From assembly GCA_963778945.1 (NCBI GenBank), contig CAVZWL010000016.1, forward strand, positions 112,017 to 176,016: DNA of 64,000 nucleotides. The letters run 5' to 3'. Position 1 is the stretch's first letter; the number at the start of each line of letters is the position of its first letter. The position numbers and the translations under genes are program-made. The notes beneath the pieces were generated by a model. It was not told where the DNA came from and made no database searches. It saw only the letters and a list, made by a program, of their open reading frames with translations. Source of the DNA: Fen-1254 sp963778945 (GTDB taxonomy: Bacteria > Bacteroidota > Ignavibacteria > UBA10030). This document shows positions 1 to 8,926 of the stretch, in pieces.

Positions 1-36
1 CGCATGAATCTCAAAGAAGTTTCATAAAAATAGATA

Positions 37-1425
37 TTATTCAAAATCTTCTATTTTCGGCGTATGAATTTTATAGCGCTTGATTTTTAAGTACAGCGTT
101 TTCGGCGTTATCCCGAGAACTTTTGCTGTTTGCATCCGATTCCAGTGAAAGTGTTTGAGAGTTTTTTCGATATGTCTTTTTTCCAATTCATTGAGCGAAA
201 ACAAGTTGTTCGACTCGATGAACGGCATGGAGTCGCCGTCGAAATGGCCCGGCTGCTGAAGCGAGAACGCAACATTTGTCATCAAATCCCTCGGTTCAAT
301 ACTCTCTCCCTGGCAAAGCGCGAGTGCTCCTTCAATAACGTGTTCCAGCTCGCGTACATTTCCAGGCCACTCATATTTCATAAGTATTTCGAGTGCCTCG
401 TCGCTGATTCGTTTTGTTTTAGATTTTCGCATAAGAAAATTTTCAACCAAAATCGGAATATCCTCTTTGCGGTCTTTGAGCAGCGGCAGATAGAGTTCGA
501 CAACATTCAGACGGTAAAGCAGATCTTCGCGAAAATGTCCGGATTTTACTTCTTCCTGCAGGTTTTTGTTCGTTGCGGATACGACCCTGACGTCCACTGT
601 CTTCGTTGATGTTCCGCCGACACGCCTAAATTCACCGGTTTCGAGAAAACGCAGCAGCTTCGGCTGTGTCATCAAGCTGATATCGCCTACTTCATCAAGA
701 AAAAGCGTTCCGCCGTCGGCAACTTCTACCAAACCCTGCTTGGCTTTTACGGCGCTTGTAAAAGAACCTTTTTCATGGCCGAAGAGTTCACTCTCAAGCA
801 GTTGATCCGGCATCGCCGCACAATTCACTACTATGAATGGACGGCTCGTCCGGGGACTTGATGAATGAATAAGTTTTGCAAAAAGTTCTTTTCCGGTACC
901 GCTTGCTCCTTGAATAAGCACGAATGATTCGCTTACAGCTACTTTTTTTGTCTTTTGTACGATATCTCGAAAAATTCGGCTTTTGCCGATCATGGTCAGC
1001 GGCTTACTGTTCAAACCCAATTCGCGATCAATCAACAGCCGGCGATGTTCGATTGCCCGATGAATGGTGTAAATAAGCTGGTCGAGCTCATACGGTTTTC
1101 CGATAAAGTCATACGCACCGAGCTTCGTTGTCTCAACAGCCATCTTCATATCGACGACATTTGTCAACACAATAACTTCCGTAGTCGGAGATGTTTCTTT
1201 GATATATTTCAGGACCTCAATGCCGTGAACACGCGGCATTTTCATATCGAGGAGGACAACATCGTAGACTTTTGACTGAAGGAGGGTAATAGCTTCGGTG
1301 CCGCTCAGCGCGGCGTCGGTTTCAAATTCTTTAAGGTCGTCAAGCTCAGTCTTGACGATATAGGTGATGGATTCTTCATCATCAACGACAAGAATCCTGG
1401 ATGTTTCAGACATGGCGGCACGCAT
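37..1425 (-). CDS. NtrC-type sigma-54-dependent response regulator
   Basis: This 462-residue protein has the three domains of an NtrC/AtoC-type enhancer-binding regulator. A receiver domain comes first, with phospho-acceptor Asp60 in VVLLDMKMP and Lys110. An AAA+ domain follows, with Walker A GASGTGKE at about 173-180 and Walker B GGTLFLDEVGD at about 238-248. A Fis-type helix-turn-helix closes the protein (about 420-455). The loop that contacts sigma-54, normally GAFTGA, reads GSFTSA at 220-225; the family tolerates Ser at the second position and the Phe-Thr pair is kept. It should activate sigma-54 RNA polymerase after phosphorylation by an unlinked kinase. It lies 12 bp downstream of a receiver-only gene, so the two are probably co-transcribed. 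An internal ATG at 1413 is an equally good start. The domain call is firm; the target genes are unknown. Confidence 0.93.
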   Translation of the reverse strand: MRAAMSETSRILVVDDEESITYIVKTELDDLKEFETDAALSGTEAITLLQSKVYDVVLLDMKMPRVHGIEVLKYIKETSPTTEVIVLTNVVDMKMAVETTKLGAYDFIGKPYELDQLIYTIHRAIEHRRLLIDRELGLNSKPLTMIGKSRIFRDIVQKTKKVAVSESFVLIQGASGTGKELFAKLIHSSSPRTSRPFIVVNCAAMPDQLLESELFGHEKGSFTSAVKAKQGLVEVADGGTLFLDEVGDISLMTQPKLLRFLETGEFRRVGGTSTKTVDVRVVSATNKNLQEEVKSGHFREDLLYRLNVVELYLPLLKDRKEDIPILVENFLMRKSKTKRISDEALEILMKYEWPGNVRELEHVIEGALALCQGESIEPRDLMTNVAFSLQQPGHFDGDSMPFIESNNLFSLNELEKRHIEKTLKHFHWNRMQTAKVLGITPKTLYLKIKRYKIHTPKIEDFE

Positions 1426-1437
1426 TTCCCGCCATGA

Positions 1438-1809
1438 TCAGGCGCTCGTCAGGACTCGTTCGACGGTCGTTAAGAGATCTACAAGATCGTACGGTTTGCT
1501 GATAAAATCTTCAGCTCCCAATTTTTTCGATTCGATAGCGTTCTTCAAATCGGCAAAGCCGGTCAACATAATGACTTTTGTTTTCGGCAAGCGTTCTTTC
1601 ACAAATTTTAGGACTTCAAAACCATCGACGTTCGGCATTTTGATATCGAGAAGAATTAAATCGAATTCCTGCCTTTTTAGGATGTTGATCGCTTCCTGAC
1701 CGTCGGCTGCATTGTTGACCTGATAGCCTTCCCCTTCGAGTTCAGCACTCAGAACAATACGAAGCGCTTCTTCATCATCAACTACAAGAATTCTATTCTT
1801 TGTGGGCAT
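1438..1809 (-). CDS. single-domain response regulator (CheY-like)
   Basis: The 123-residue product is a receiver domain only. The acidic pair is at residues 11-12, phospho-acceptor Asp55 sits in LILLDIKMP, and Thr and Lys are in their usual places (MLTGF, ISKPYD). There is no output domain, so it probably acts through protein contacts or as a phosphate relay. An AGGAGAG ribosome binding site sits about 8 bases before the ATG. It is the first gene of a two-gene operon with the NtrC-type regulator and has a recognisable promoter upstream. The partner kinase is not identifiable here. Confidence 0.92.
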   Translation of the reverse strand: MPTKNRILVVDDEEALRIVLSAELEGEGYQVNNAADGQEAINILKRQEFDLILLDIKMPNVDGFEVLKFVKERLPKTKVIMLTGFADLKNAIESKKLGAEDFISKPYDLVDLLTTVERVLTSA

Positions 1810-1877
1810 AGTGTCTCTCCTTTTGCCTGAGCTTTTGCCGCAATCGACTACAGCTTTGAACTGTTTGTATTGGGCAA

Positions 1878-1906
1878 ATTATAGCAAGAATAGTCTTGAA
1901 AAGCAA
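1878..1906 (-). promoter_or_regulatory. sigma-70-type promoter of the response-regulator operon
   Basis: On the minus strand a TTGCTT -35 box (1901-1906) is followed after exactly 17 bases by a perfect TATAAT -10 box (1878-1883). This lies about 70 bases upstream of the receiver gene start at 1809. No other gene lies between, so it most likely drives the 1809-37 operon. Confidence 0.6.
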
Positions 1907-1982
1907 ACGATTCTTGCTGGCTAAAAGGCCGTATGAATTAACCTTTGTAAGTATTCAAAAGTAATCTTACCTTTAATATAGT

Positions 1983-2675
1983 ATGAAATCGAAGAATTTA
2001 CAAACTTCCCCTTCTCTTTCCATGCTCCTTCTGGACGACGATCCTGCATTTGCGCGTTCTATAATAGATTGTTTCGCAGAATTCAAAGAACGTTCATCCT
2101 CAGTCAAATGGAAGAAAAGCGCCGAATCGGCGCTTTCGGCCATACGCAATCAAGAACCCTATCGACATCATAATCATGGATTATATTTTCCAAACCTCGA
2201 ACACGAACGGATTGGATTTCTGCCTCGGCCTTGAACCAGATGGAAAAACAGATTCCTATCGTCTTTGTCTCCAGTGTTTCAGACATTCAATTGGCCGTCG
2301 AAGTAATGAAGCTGGGAGTTGAAGAATTTATTTTAAAGAAGGATAGTCGTTTTTTCGGATTTTCCGAAAAACCTGATTAGCGATCCTGGAACGGGCTCAA
2401 CTCCGCCGTCAGAAGATACGCAGTCGAAAAAAGAATAGCTATGGCGGAAAACAGAGACTCAGGCGGTTCGCGAACTTGTAGTGACCATCTGTCATGAATT
2501 CAACAATCCTCTCGCTGCGGTCAAAATCAGTTACGATTTGCTCAGGCGGCTTTTATCTTCTGAAAAAGACCGGCTGTTGCTGCGAAAATTCGAGCAGCAC
2601 TATCTGCAAATCGAAACGGAAATTCGGCGTTTAAGAGATTTGAATTTCGAGCGAATTGATTTCCACCACTCATAG
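1983..2675 (+). CDS. receiver domain plus HisKA-like domain, frameshifted, without ATPase domain
   Basis: Read across frames, the product begins with a receiver domain (SMLLLDDDPAFARSI, then DIIIMDYIF as the phospho-Asp region, then QIPIVFVSSVSD and VEEFILKKD). After a linker it has a histidine-kinase dimerisation helix with the H-box CHEFNNPLAAVKIS and the helix EIRRLRDLNFERIDF, and then a stop. The frame changes near 2160, near 2200, near 2390 and near 2460. No HATPase domain follows before the stop at 2675. It may be a phosphotransfer or dimerisation protein rather than an active kinase. It is transcribed divergently from the neighbouring regulator operon. It could be a decaying gene, but indels are common in this part of the window. 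Confidence 0.6.
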
Positions 2676-2997
2676 ATAAAAATCAGCTGTTGGCAGAACG
2701 GGACAAAACCGGTTCTACAAATCGGCATCCATACCTGCGCCCCTGCTGCAAAATGCAATATGCAGGTTTTTCCAGAAGAGGGGGAATTCAAATACCAATG
2801 ATGGCCGAGCCGGCACAATAAAAGGATACAATCGTAAGAACGGATAAAAGACTTTGCTTCTGGATGATTTTTTTGTTATGTTAATATTAAGTCAAAAGCG
2901 ATAGCAAAATATTGTGAACATACAGAGAGAGATGACAGAACATATCAAACACAGACACGCTGAGTGTTCTTTTTTTCATAGCAGGTAGATTTTTTTT
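2676..2997. other. intergenic region without a recognisable gene
   Basis: This roughly 320-base stretch has no convincing reading frame on either strand. It ends with a weak hairpin (ACAC...GTGT) followed by a run of seven T at about 2969-2976. A strong terminator follows immediately after it. A small RNA between 2880 and 2976 cannot be excluded, but nothing supports it beyond the weak hairpin. Confidence 0.4.
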
Positions 2998-3031
2998 AAG
3001 TGTCCCGCCCTTTAGCGGGACACTTTTTTTT
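2998..3031 (+). terminator. strong intrinsic terminator abutting the nif3 start
   Basis: A perfect 11-bp stem is formed by AAGTGTCCCGC (2998-3008) and GCGGGACACTT (3015-3025), with a 6-base loop and a following T run to 3031. The A of the nif3 ATG is the next base. Confidence 0.9.
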
Positions 3032-4143
3032 ATGATCATCTCGCAACTTATACAGGTGTTGGAAGATTGGGCGCCCCGCTGGGCTGCGCAAAAGAACGAT
3101 AATGTCGGTCTCCAGATCGGCAGCCCTCAACGGCGGGTAACAAAAGTGCTTCATTGCGCTTGAGATTACGCCCGCTGTCATCGAAGAGGCTCTCGCCCGA
3201 AAGCCGAATTGATCGTGACACACCATCCTTTGCTTTTCAGACCGCCTTCTTCCATCATCAGCACAGATCCGATTGGAAAACTTATTCTCAAACTTGCAGA
3301 AAATCGAATCGCCGTCTATTCCGCACATACAAATCTCGATTTTTCCAGAGACGGCGTCAGTTTTGCCCTTGCAAAAAAATTAGACCTCCGGAATATACGG
3401 TTTCTCGCTCCTTTAAAAGAAACCACTGGCGAAAATCGTCGTGTTCGTTCCCGAAGACCGCGTGGAAAGCGTGCGCAATGCTATGGCTGATGCAGGAGCC
3501 GGTGTAATTGGAGAATATTCCCGCTGTTCATTTGTTTCGCGCGGAACGGGATCCTTTAAGGGATCGAAAACATTCATCTCCGTCTATCGGAGCACCGGAA
3601 GTCGAGGAGCGCGTTGAAGAACTTCGATTGGAAATGGCCGCTCCGCGGGCTTCTGTTGATCGAATCGTCTCCGCAATGAAAGATGTTCATCCGTATGAAG
3701 AGCCGGCCTATGACGTTTACGAAACAATAACACCGCAGAGGAATTTCGGAATGGGCGCTCTTGGTGAACTTCCTTCGGCTCAGGTGCTTAAGAATTTTCT
3801 TAAAAACTGTAAAACATAGCTCTGCATGCAGGAGTGCTGCGATTCGTCGGCGATCCGAAGAGCCGCGTTCAGCGTATTGCCGTCTGCGGCGGCGCAGGCA
3901 GCGACCTTCTGCCGGAAGCAATTCGTGCTCATGCCGATGTGCTTAGTGACAGCAGACGTCCGCTATCATACGTTTCACGCTGCAGCCGGATCGCTCGCTC
4001 TCGTCGATGCCGGACACTGGGAAACGGAACAAAGTATTCTGCGTGTCATCGCAGACCGGCTGCGGCAAGCGGCCGGCCGGGCAGGCGACCCTCTGCAAAT
4101 TTTTATAACGGAGCAATCGACAAATCCGATACGTACACTGTAA
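3032..4143 (+). CDS. Nif3-family protein (GTP cyclohydrolase 1 type 2-like), frameshifted
   Basis: The translation starts MIISQLIQVLEDWAP and continues NDNVGLQIG, as Nif3/YqfO proteins do. The metal-site motif VTHHPLLFRP, the segment YSAHTNLDFSRDGV, an inserted PII-like domain ending HPYEEPAYDVYE, and the C-terminal VTADVRYH and LVDAGHWETE motifs all follow in the expected order. They lie in several frames, with changes near 3160, 3430, 3560-3600, 3820 and 3950. The family forms a di-metal toroid whose physiological substrate is debated. No Shine-Dalgarno sequence is visible at the start, which directly follows a terminator. The zinc-ribbon protein encoded next is a frequent neighbour of nif3. 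Identity is secure; whether the gene is intact in the organism depends on whether the indels are errors. Confidence 0.85.
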
Positions 4144-4173
4144 TGTTGAACCGATAATTATTGAGGATAAACA

Positions 4174-4906
4174 TTGGAAACCAGGTTAAAATTTCTCTAC
4201 GCTTTGCAGCTCACCGATAAGAGTCTTGATGAATTGCAGGAATTGAAAGGCGACCTTCCCGGGATAGTGGAAGAGTTATCCGCCGCAGTCAAAGAAAAAA
4301 CAATGAAAAAAAAGGAACTGGAAACGCTTGTCACGCAGTCTCTTGCTGCGCGTGATAAGTCCGATTCGGAAATTATAGACCTGAAAGCGAAGATCGAAAA
4401 ATATAAGACCCAGCAATTTCAGGTGAAGACCAATAAGCAATACGACGCTATTGCCCGCGAAATCGATTACTCTCAGGAGCGCATCACAAAATTGCAAAAG
4501 GAAATGGAAACTCTGGAAGGAAAAGCCATCCTTGCCAAAGAAGATGCCGAAAAACTCGGACCGGGAATTGACGAGCTGCAGGAACAGCTGGCGGAAAATA
4601 AAAAAGAACTCTGCGGCAATCAATAAAGAACACGAAGAAGAAGAGACAAAGCTTCAGCGCCAACGCCAAAAATTGGTCGCCAAAGTTATTAAAAAAGATT
4701 ATCAGACATACGAACGCATACGGAAAGCGAAAGACGGAAAAGCCGTCGTGCCGGTGAGCCGAAATTCCTGCGGCGGGTGTTTCAACCGCGTTCCGCCGCA
4801 AAAAGTTCTTGAGTTAAGAAAAAACAATTCCATGCTGACGTGTGAACGCTGCGGCCGCATACTTATTTCCGACGAAATCGTAGAAAACGCAAAGCAGCTT
4901 TTATGA
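4174..4906 (+). CDS. C4-type zinc ribbon coiled-coil protein (DUF164 family), frameshifted
   Basis: The first part (4174-4620) is a long coiled coil typical of DUF164 proteins, including FQVKTNKQYDAIAREID. A frame change near 4610 leads to the remaining coiled coil and a C-terminal zinc ribbon with the cysteine pairs CGGC and CERCG. The start is a TTG preceded 7 bases upstream by GAGGA. The protein probably binds nucleic acid or acts as an adaptor, but no precise function is established. Its stop overlaps the rnhA start as ATGA, so the two are translationally coupled. Confidence 0.85.
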
Positions 4907-5312
4907 CGATTCATGCATTCACCGACGGTGCCTCCCGCGGCAACCCCGGAGAAAGCGGTATCGGCGTCATTTTACGCACAAGCGAAGGAATAGTCCTGCA
5001 TTCAGTATGCGGTTATATCGGCAGAACAACGAACAATATAGCAGAATATACGGCTCTTGCTGGTATGCCTCAAAGCTGCAGCCGATTTCGATTGTTCGGA
5101 ATTAATCGTACATTCCGACAGTGAATTGATGGTGCGGCAGTTGAATGGCCAGTATAAAATACGCAATGAAAATTTAAAAAAATATTTTCAGCAGGCGCAG
5201 GCGATTCTGCGAACAGCAGAGTACCGGGCCGCGTTCAGGCATGTCGTGCGGGAACAGAACAGCGAAGCCGATGCGTTAGCGAACCGCGGTATCGATCAGA
5301 AAATCCCTTTGA
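4903..5312 (+). CDS. rnhA: ribonuclease HI-like protein, frameshifted
   Basis: The protein begins MTIHAFTDGASRGNPGESGIGV, the classical start of reverse-transcriptase-like RNase HI proteins with the first catalytic Asp in the TDGASRGNPG motif. NNIAEYTAL supplies the catalytic Glu, VHSDSELMVRQLNG the second Asp and EADALANRGID the last Asp. A frame change occurs at about 5062. Without a second indel near 5302 the frame would run on into the RNase P RNA gene; a one-base shift there gives a TGA at 5310-5312, the expected length. The enzyme cleaves RNA in RNA-DNA hybrids. It overlaps the zinc-ribbon gene by four bases. Confidence 0.85.
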
Positions 5313-5380
5313 CAAGGCAGATTTTCGGATTCGAACGCAAAAATAGAGTTTGTTTGAAGAAAGCTGGAGATTATCCAGAA

Positions 5381-5828
5381 GCAGTACGTGGTGCGTCAGG
5401 CAGCCGCTCCGTTCCGCCTCAAGCTGGACGGGGAGGAAAGTCCGAACACCATAGGGCAAGGCGCCCCGTGTTAAACGGGGGTCTTCCGGGCAATATCCCG
5501 GAAGAACGGAATGTATCACAGAAAAGATACATCCCGGAGATTCCGAAAGGAAGTTCGGGAAAAAGGTGAAAAGGTGGTGTAAGAGACCACCGCGCCGGCA
5601 GTAATGACGGCGGTCCCGAAAGGGATGGCGCCCTCAAGCGCCACAGGAGAAACCCCGCCTGGTGCAAGGCCATGTAGGTTCTGTTTCGGTGATACCGAGA
5701 AGAGTTGCCCGTTCAACTTTTTCACTTCGGTGGAAAAAACAGAATGGGTAGGCCGCATAAGAGAAATGGCTGCCTCGCCGCGCAAGCGGTCAGACAGAAT
5801 TCGGCTTATCGACAACCCGCATACTGCT
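5381..5828 (+). ncRNA. rnpB: RNase P RNA, bacterial type A
   Basis: The conserved core elements of bacterial RNase P RNA are present in order. GAGGAAAGTCCGAACACC forms the P4 5' strand region at about 5433-5450. GGTGTAAGAGACCACCG lies near 5575. The 3' P4 strand region is an AGGAGAAACCCCGCC-like segment near 5647. The closing ACAGAATTCGGCTTATCG at about 5793-5810 is typical of the 3' end. P1 is proposed between GCAGTA at 5381 and TACTGC at 5822-5827. The RNA is the catalytic subunit that matures tRNA 5' ends. Its ends are estimated from pairing and may be off by about 10 bases. Confidence 0.93.
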
Positions 5829-5899
5829 GCTGATCTGTGCTGCAGAGCGCCCGTCTTTCTCAAACTGAGTCGTTTATCCACAAAACGGAAAGGCCTCAG

Positions 5900-7648
5900 T
5901 TGTCACCAATTCGAGAATACCGCTGGACAGTTCGAACAGAAGTCGAACCGCTTTCGCCGGAAACGGCCGCAACAGTAAAAGCGTTGAGTGAACAACTCAA
6001 CCTCTCCCCTATTCTGGCAGAAATTTTGGTCCATAGAAAAATAGATACGTATGAGAAGGCCAGGACATTCTTTCGTCCGCACATGGAAGATTTGTGCGAC
6101 CCGTATTTTAATGAAGAATATGGATTTGGCCGTCGACCGCATTTGGAAAGCGGTACGGACTGGCGAACAGATCGTTGTTTACGGCGATTACGATGTCGAC
6201 GGTACCGACAGCACGGCAATGTTGTGGTCGTTCCTGCAGTCGATCGGTGCAAAAGCTCGTTACTTCGTTCCCGACCGTGTTCGAGACGGGTACGGACTTT
6301 CCAGCGCCGGCATCGATCGTGTGAAAGGTTTCCAGGCATCACTCCTCATAGCCGTCGATTGCGGTATTACCGCCGTACAGCAGGTCGAATATGCCCGATC
6401 ACTCGACATCGAGGTCGTCATTTGCGACCATCACGAACCGGGAAATTCTCTTCCTGATGCCGCTGCCGTTTTGGACGCACTGCAAGCCGGATGCAGCTAT
6501 CCGTTCAAGTATCTCTGCGGCTGCGGCGTGGCGTTCAAACTCATTCAGGCGCTGCTGGCCAAAAAAGAAATAACTGAGAATATGAACGGTCAGGCAGAGC
6601 GTTTACTCGAAAAATATTTGCAATATGTCACTCTCGCAACAACGGCAGATATTGTTCCGCTGGTTTACGAAAACAGAACTCTCGTCCGGCTTGGCCTCGA
6701 ATTGATTAATACCGATCCTCTGCCGGGGATACGGGCATTGATTGAAACCTCCGGCATCCAATTGGGCAAAATCTCTTCAGGACAGATTGTTTATGTACTT
6801 GCACCGCGCATCAATGCCGTCGGCCGATTGGGAGATGCCAACAGGGCAGTTGAGCTTTTAACCTGCACGTCCTATGACCGCGCTCTCGAATTATCCCGCG
6901 TCATGGAAGATGAAAATTCTAGCACGCAGAAAAATCGACGAGGAAACTTTTCTTAAGGCTCAGAAGATCGTCGAAAATATTTTAACCACGGAAAACGACA
7001 GCGCCATAGTTCTTCATGAAGAATCGTGGCATCCGGGAGTAATCGGAATCGTTGCTTCACGGCTCGTCGAACGGTATTGTCGCCCGACTATCCTCATGAC
7101 GACCATCGACGGAGTGGCAAAAGGTTCTGCGCGCAGCATTTCAGGTTTCAATATTCATGAAGCGCTCAAACGCTGTGAAAACAAGCTCATCCAATTCGGC
7201 GGGCATAAATACGCCGCGGGATTGACGGTCGAACTGGACAAAGTCCAGGAATTCCGGGAAGCATTCAATCTTGTCGCCAGAGAAATGATGACGGAAGATC
7301 TGCTGACCCCCGATATCCGAATCGACGCAGAAGTTCAACTCTCCGAGCTGACGCCGAAATTCCTACGTGTGCTCGGACAATTTGCGCCATTCGGACCGGA
7401 TAATCCGCGGCCTATTTTTGCGGTGCGCAATGTGGAAGTAGTCGGGCAGCCGCGTATTGTCGGTAAGAATCATCTGCGGTTCAAAGTTCGAAGCGGCGGT
7501 CAATGTTGTTGATTCCATCGGATTTAATCTCGGGGATTTATTGCCCCGGGTAAGCAGCGGCAGCAAGGTCGATCTTGTTTTTTCACTTGAAGAGAACGAA
7601 TTTTCAGGTGAAGCGGCTCCGCAGCTCAAGCTTCGGGATATAAAATAA
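5900..7648 (+). CDS. recJ: single-strand DNA exonuclease RecJ, frameshifted
   Basis: The DHH-family motifs occur in order: GDYDVDGTDSTA (motif I), AVDCGIT, the DHH signature in VVICDHHEPG, YPFKYLCGCGVAFKL, and the DHHA1-type segment GSARSISGFNIHEAL with FGGHKYAAG. An OB-fold follows (FAPFGPDNPRPIF). The frame changes near 6115, 6915 and 7495, so the coding region lies in four pieces ending at 7648. A TTG start at 5900 with GGAAAGG 6 bases upstream fits the expected N-terminus. RecJ degrades single-stranded DNA 5' to 3' in recombination and base excision repair. It lies directly upstream of ruvCAB, giving a recombination-repair cluster. Confidence 0.9.
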
Positions 7649-7675
7649 ACAACCAAGAATCGCAGGCTTTCGTCT

Positions 7676-8260
7676 ATGCCGGCAGCGAAATCAAAAACGA
7701 TTATTCTCGGCGTCGATCCCGGAACGCTCATAACGGGTTACGGCGTTATCGAAGCCCGTCACGGCGCCTGGATAATGCTCGCATGCGGCGCTGTTAAAAA
7801 TTCTCCGCAGCAAAGCATGCCGGTCCGCCTGAAAATAATCTACGATTCTCTGTGCCGCGTCATCGAACAATATCATCCCGATGAGTTTGCCATTGAAACG
7901 GCGTTTTACGGAAAGAACGCCCAATCCGCATTGAAAATCGGTCACGCGCGCGGAGTTGCAATCCTCGCTGCAGTCAACTTTCAAATTCCGACTGCAGAAT
8001 ATGCACCGCGTGAAATAAAAAAATCGATGACGGGAAACGGTGCGGCATCCAAACAACAAGTCCAGTTTATGGTCAAATCGCAATTGCATTTACGCGAAAC
8101 GCCGAAATTTTTCGATATCTCCGATGCCCTCGCAATAGCATTATGCCATGCATACCGGCGGAGCGGAGTTATGCCTCAGCAGACAAAAATTTCATCCAAA
8201 ATGCGTTCGTGGACAAACTATATTAAACAACATCCAGAAAAAATCGGACGACTCACATGA
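7676..8260 (+). CDS. ruvC: crossover junction endodeoxyribonuclease RuvC
   Basis: The 194-residue product carries the four acidic catalytic residues of RuvC: Asp14 (ILGVDPGTLITGYGV), Glu74 (FAIETAFYGKN), and Asp147 and Asp150 (FDISDALAIALCH). It is an RNase H-fold dimer that resolves Holliday junctions. The length is slightly above the usual 160-180 residues because of a basic C-terminal tail. The stop codon overlaps the ruvA ATG (ATGA), as expected in a ruvC-ruvA-ruvB operon. The frame is intact. Confidence 0.97.
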   Translation: MPAAKSKTIILGVDPGTLITGYGVIEARHGAWIMLACGAVKNSPQQSMPVRLKIIYDSLCRVIEQYHPDEFAIETAFYGKNAQSALKIGHARGVAILAAVNFQIPTAEYAPREIKKSMTGNGAASKQQVQFMVKSQLHLRETPKFFDISDALAIALCHAYRRSGVMPQQTKISSKMRSWTNYIKQHPEKIGRLT

Positions 8261-8861
8261 TTGCGTTCATTGACGGAATATTGAAGCACAAATCACCCAC
8301 CGAAGTCGTGGTTGACGTTCATGGAATCGGCTATGCCGTTCATATACCTCTCTCGACCTATGCGAAACTCGGAGATATCGGCCGGCCGGTTTCCCTTTTC
8401 ACTCATTTGCAGATGAGAGAAGATGCAATGCAATTATTCGGCTTTGCAACTTCGGAAGAGCGTCAATGGTTCCGGATGCTTCTCTCTGTCTCCGGCATCG
8501 GCCCACGACTCGCTCAGGGAATTCTCTCCGGAATAGACGTTCAGGAACTCCACGATCATATCGTTCAAGGAGAAGCCGCGGCGCTGACTTCTATCCCCGG
8601 TATCGGAAAAAAAACCGCTGAACGGCTGATCGTTGAATTACGAGATAAGGCATCTAAGATTACATTTGAAGGCTCTGCGGCAGCAATGGCCGGAACATCC
8701 TCTTCAGCTCTTCGTTCAGAGGCGCTTCGGCCCTGGTTTCTCTCGGTTTTACGCAACAAGCGGCAGAAAAATCGATCCAGGCTGCGTTTTCCGAAAACAA
8801 ATCCGTTTCCTCTGTTGAAGAACTCATTAAATCGGCTCTTCGGCATGCCGGGGGAAAATAA
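8257..8861 (+). CDS. ruvA: Holliday junction DNA helicase subunit RuvA, frameshifted near the C-terminus
   Basis: Domains I and II are intact in one frame: MIAFIDGILKHKSPTEVVVD, then the helix-hairpin-helix pairs VSGIGPRLAQ and IPGIGKKTAERLIVELRDK. Domain III, which contacts RuvB, is found after loss of one base near 8728. In the shifted frame it reads ALVSLGFTQQAAEKSI and ends SALRHAGGK at 8861. RuvA binds the four-way junction and loads RuvB. It overlaps ruvC by four bases. The indel is best explained as a sequencing error because domain III is perfectly preserved in the shifted frame. Confidence 0.93.
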
Positions 8862-8926
8862 TATCGGATAATATTTTGGCCAAAGATAGCTTGCTATTTT
8901 CTCTCCTTCTTGGTACTTTTGCTACA

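Noticed and set aside
5309..5349. TTGACA at 5309 as the rnpB -35 box
   Set aside because: No -10 element occurs at 16-18 bases; the nearest candidate TAGAGT is 29 bases away.
5057..5569. RNase HI with a 75-residue C-terminal extension
   Set aside because: The extension is translated from the RNase P RNA gene, whose conserved core is unmistakable.
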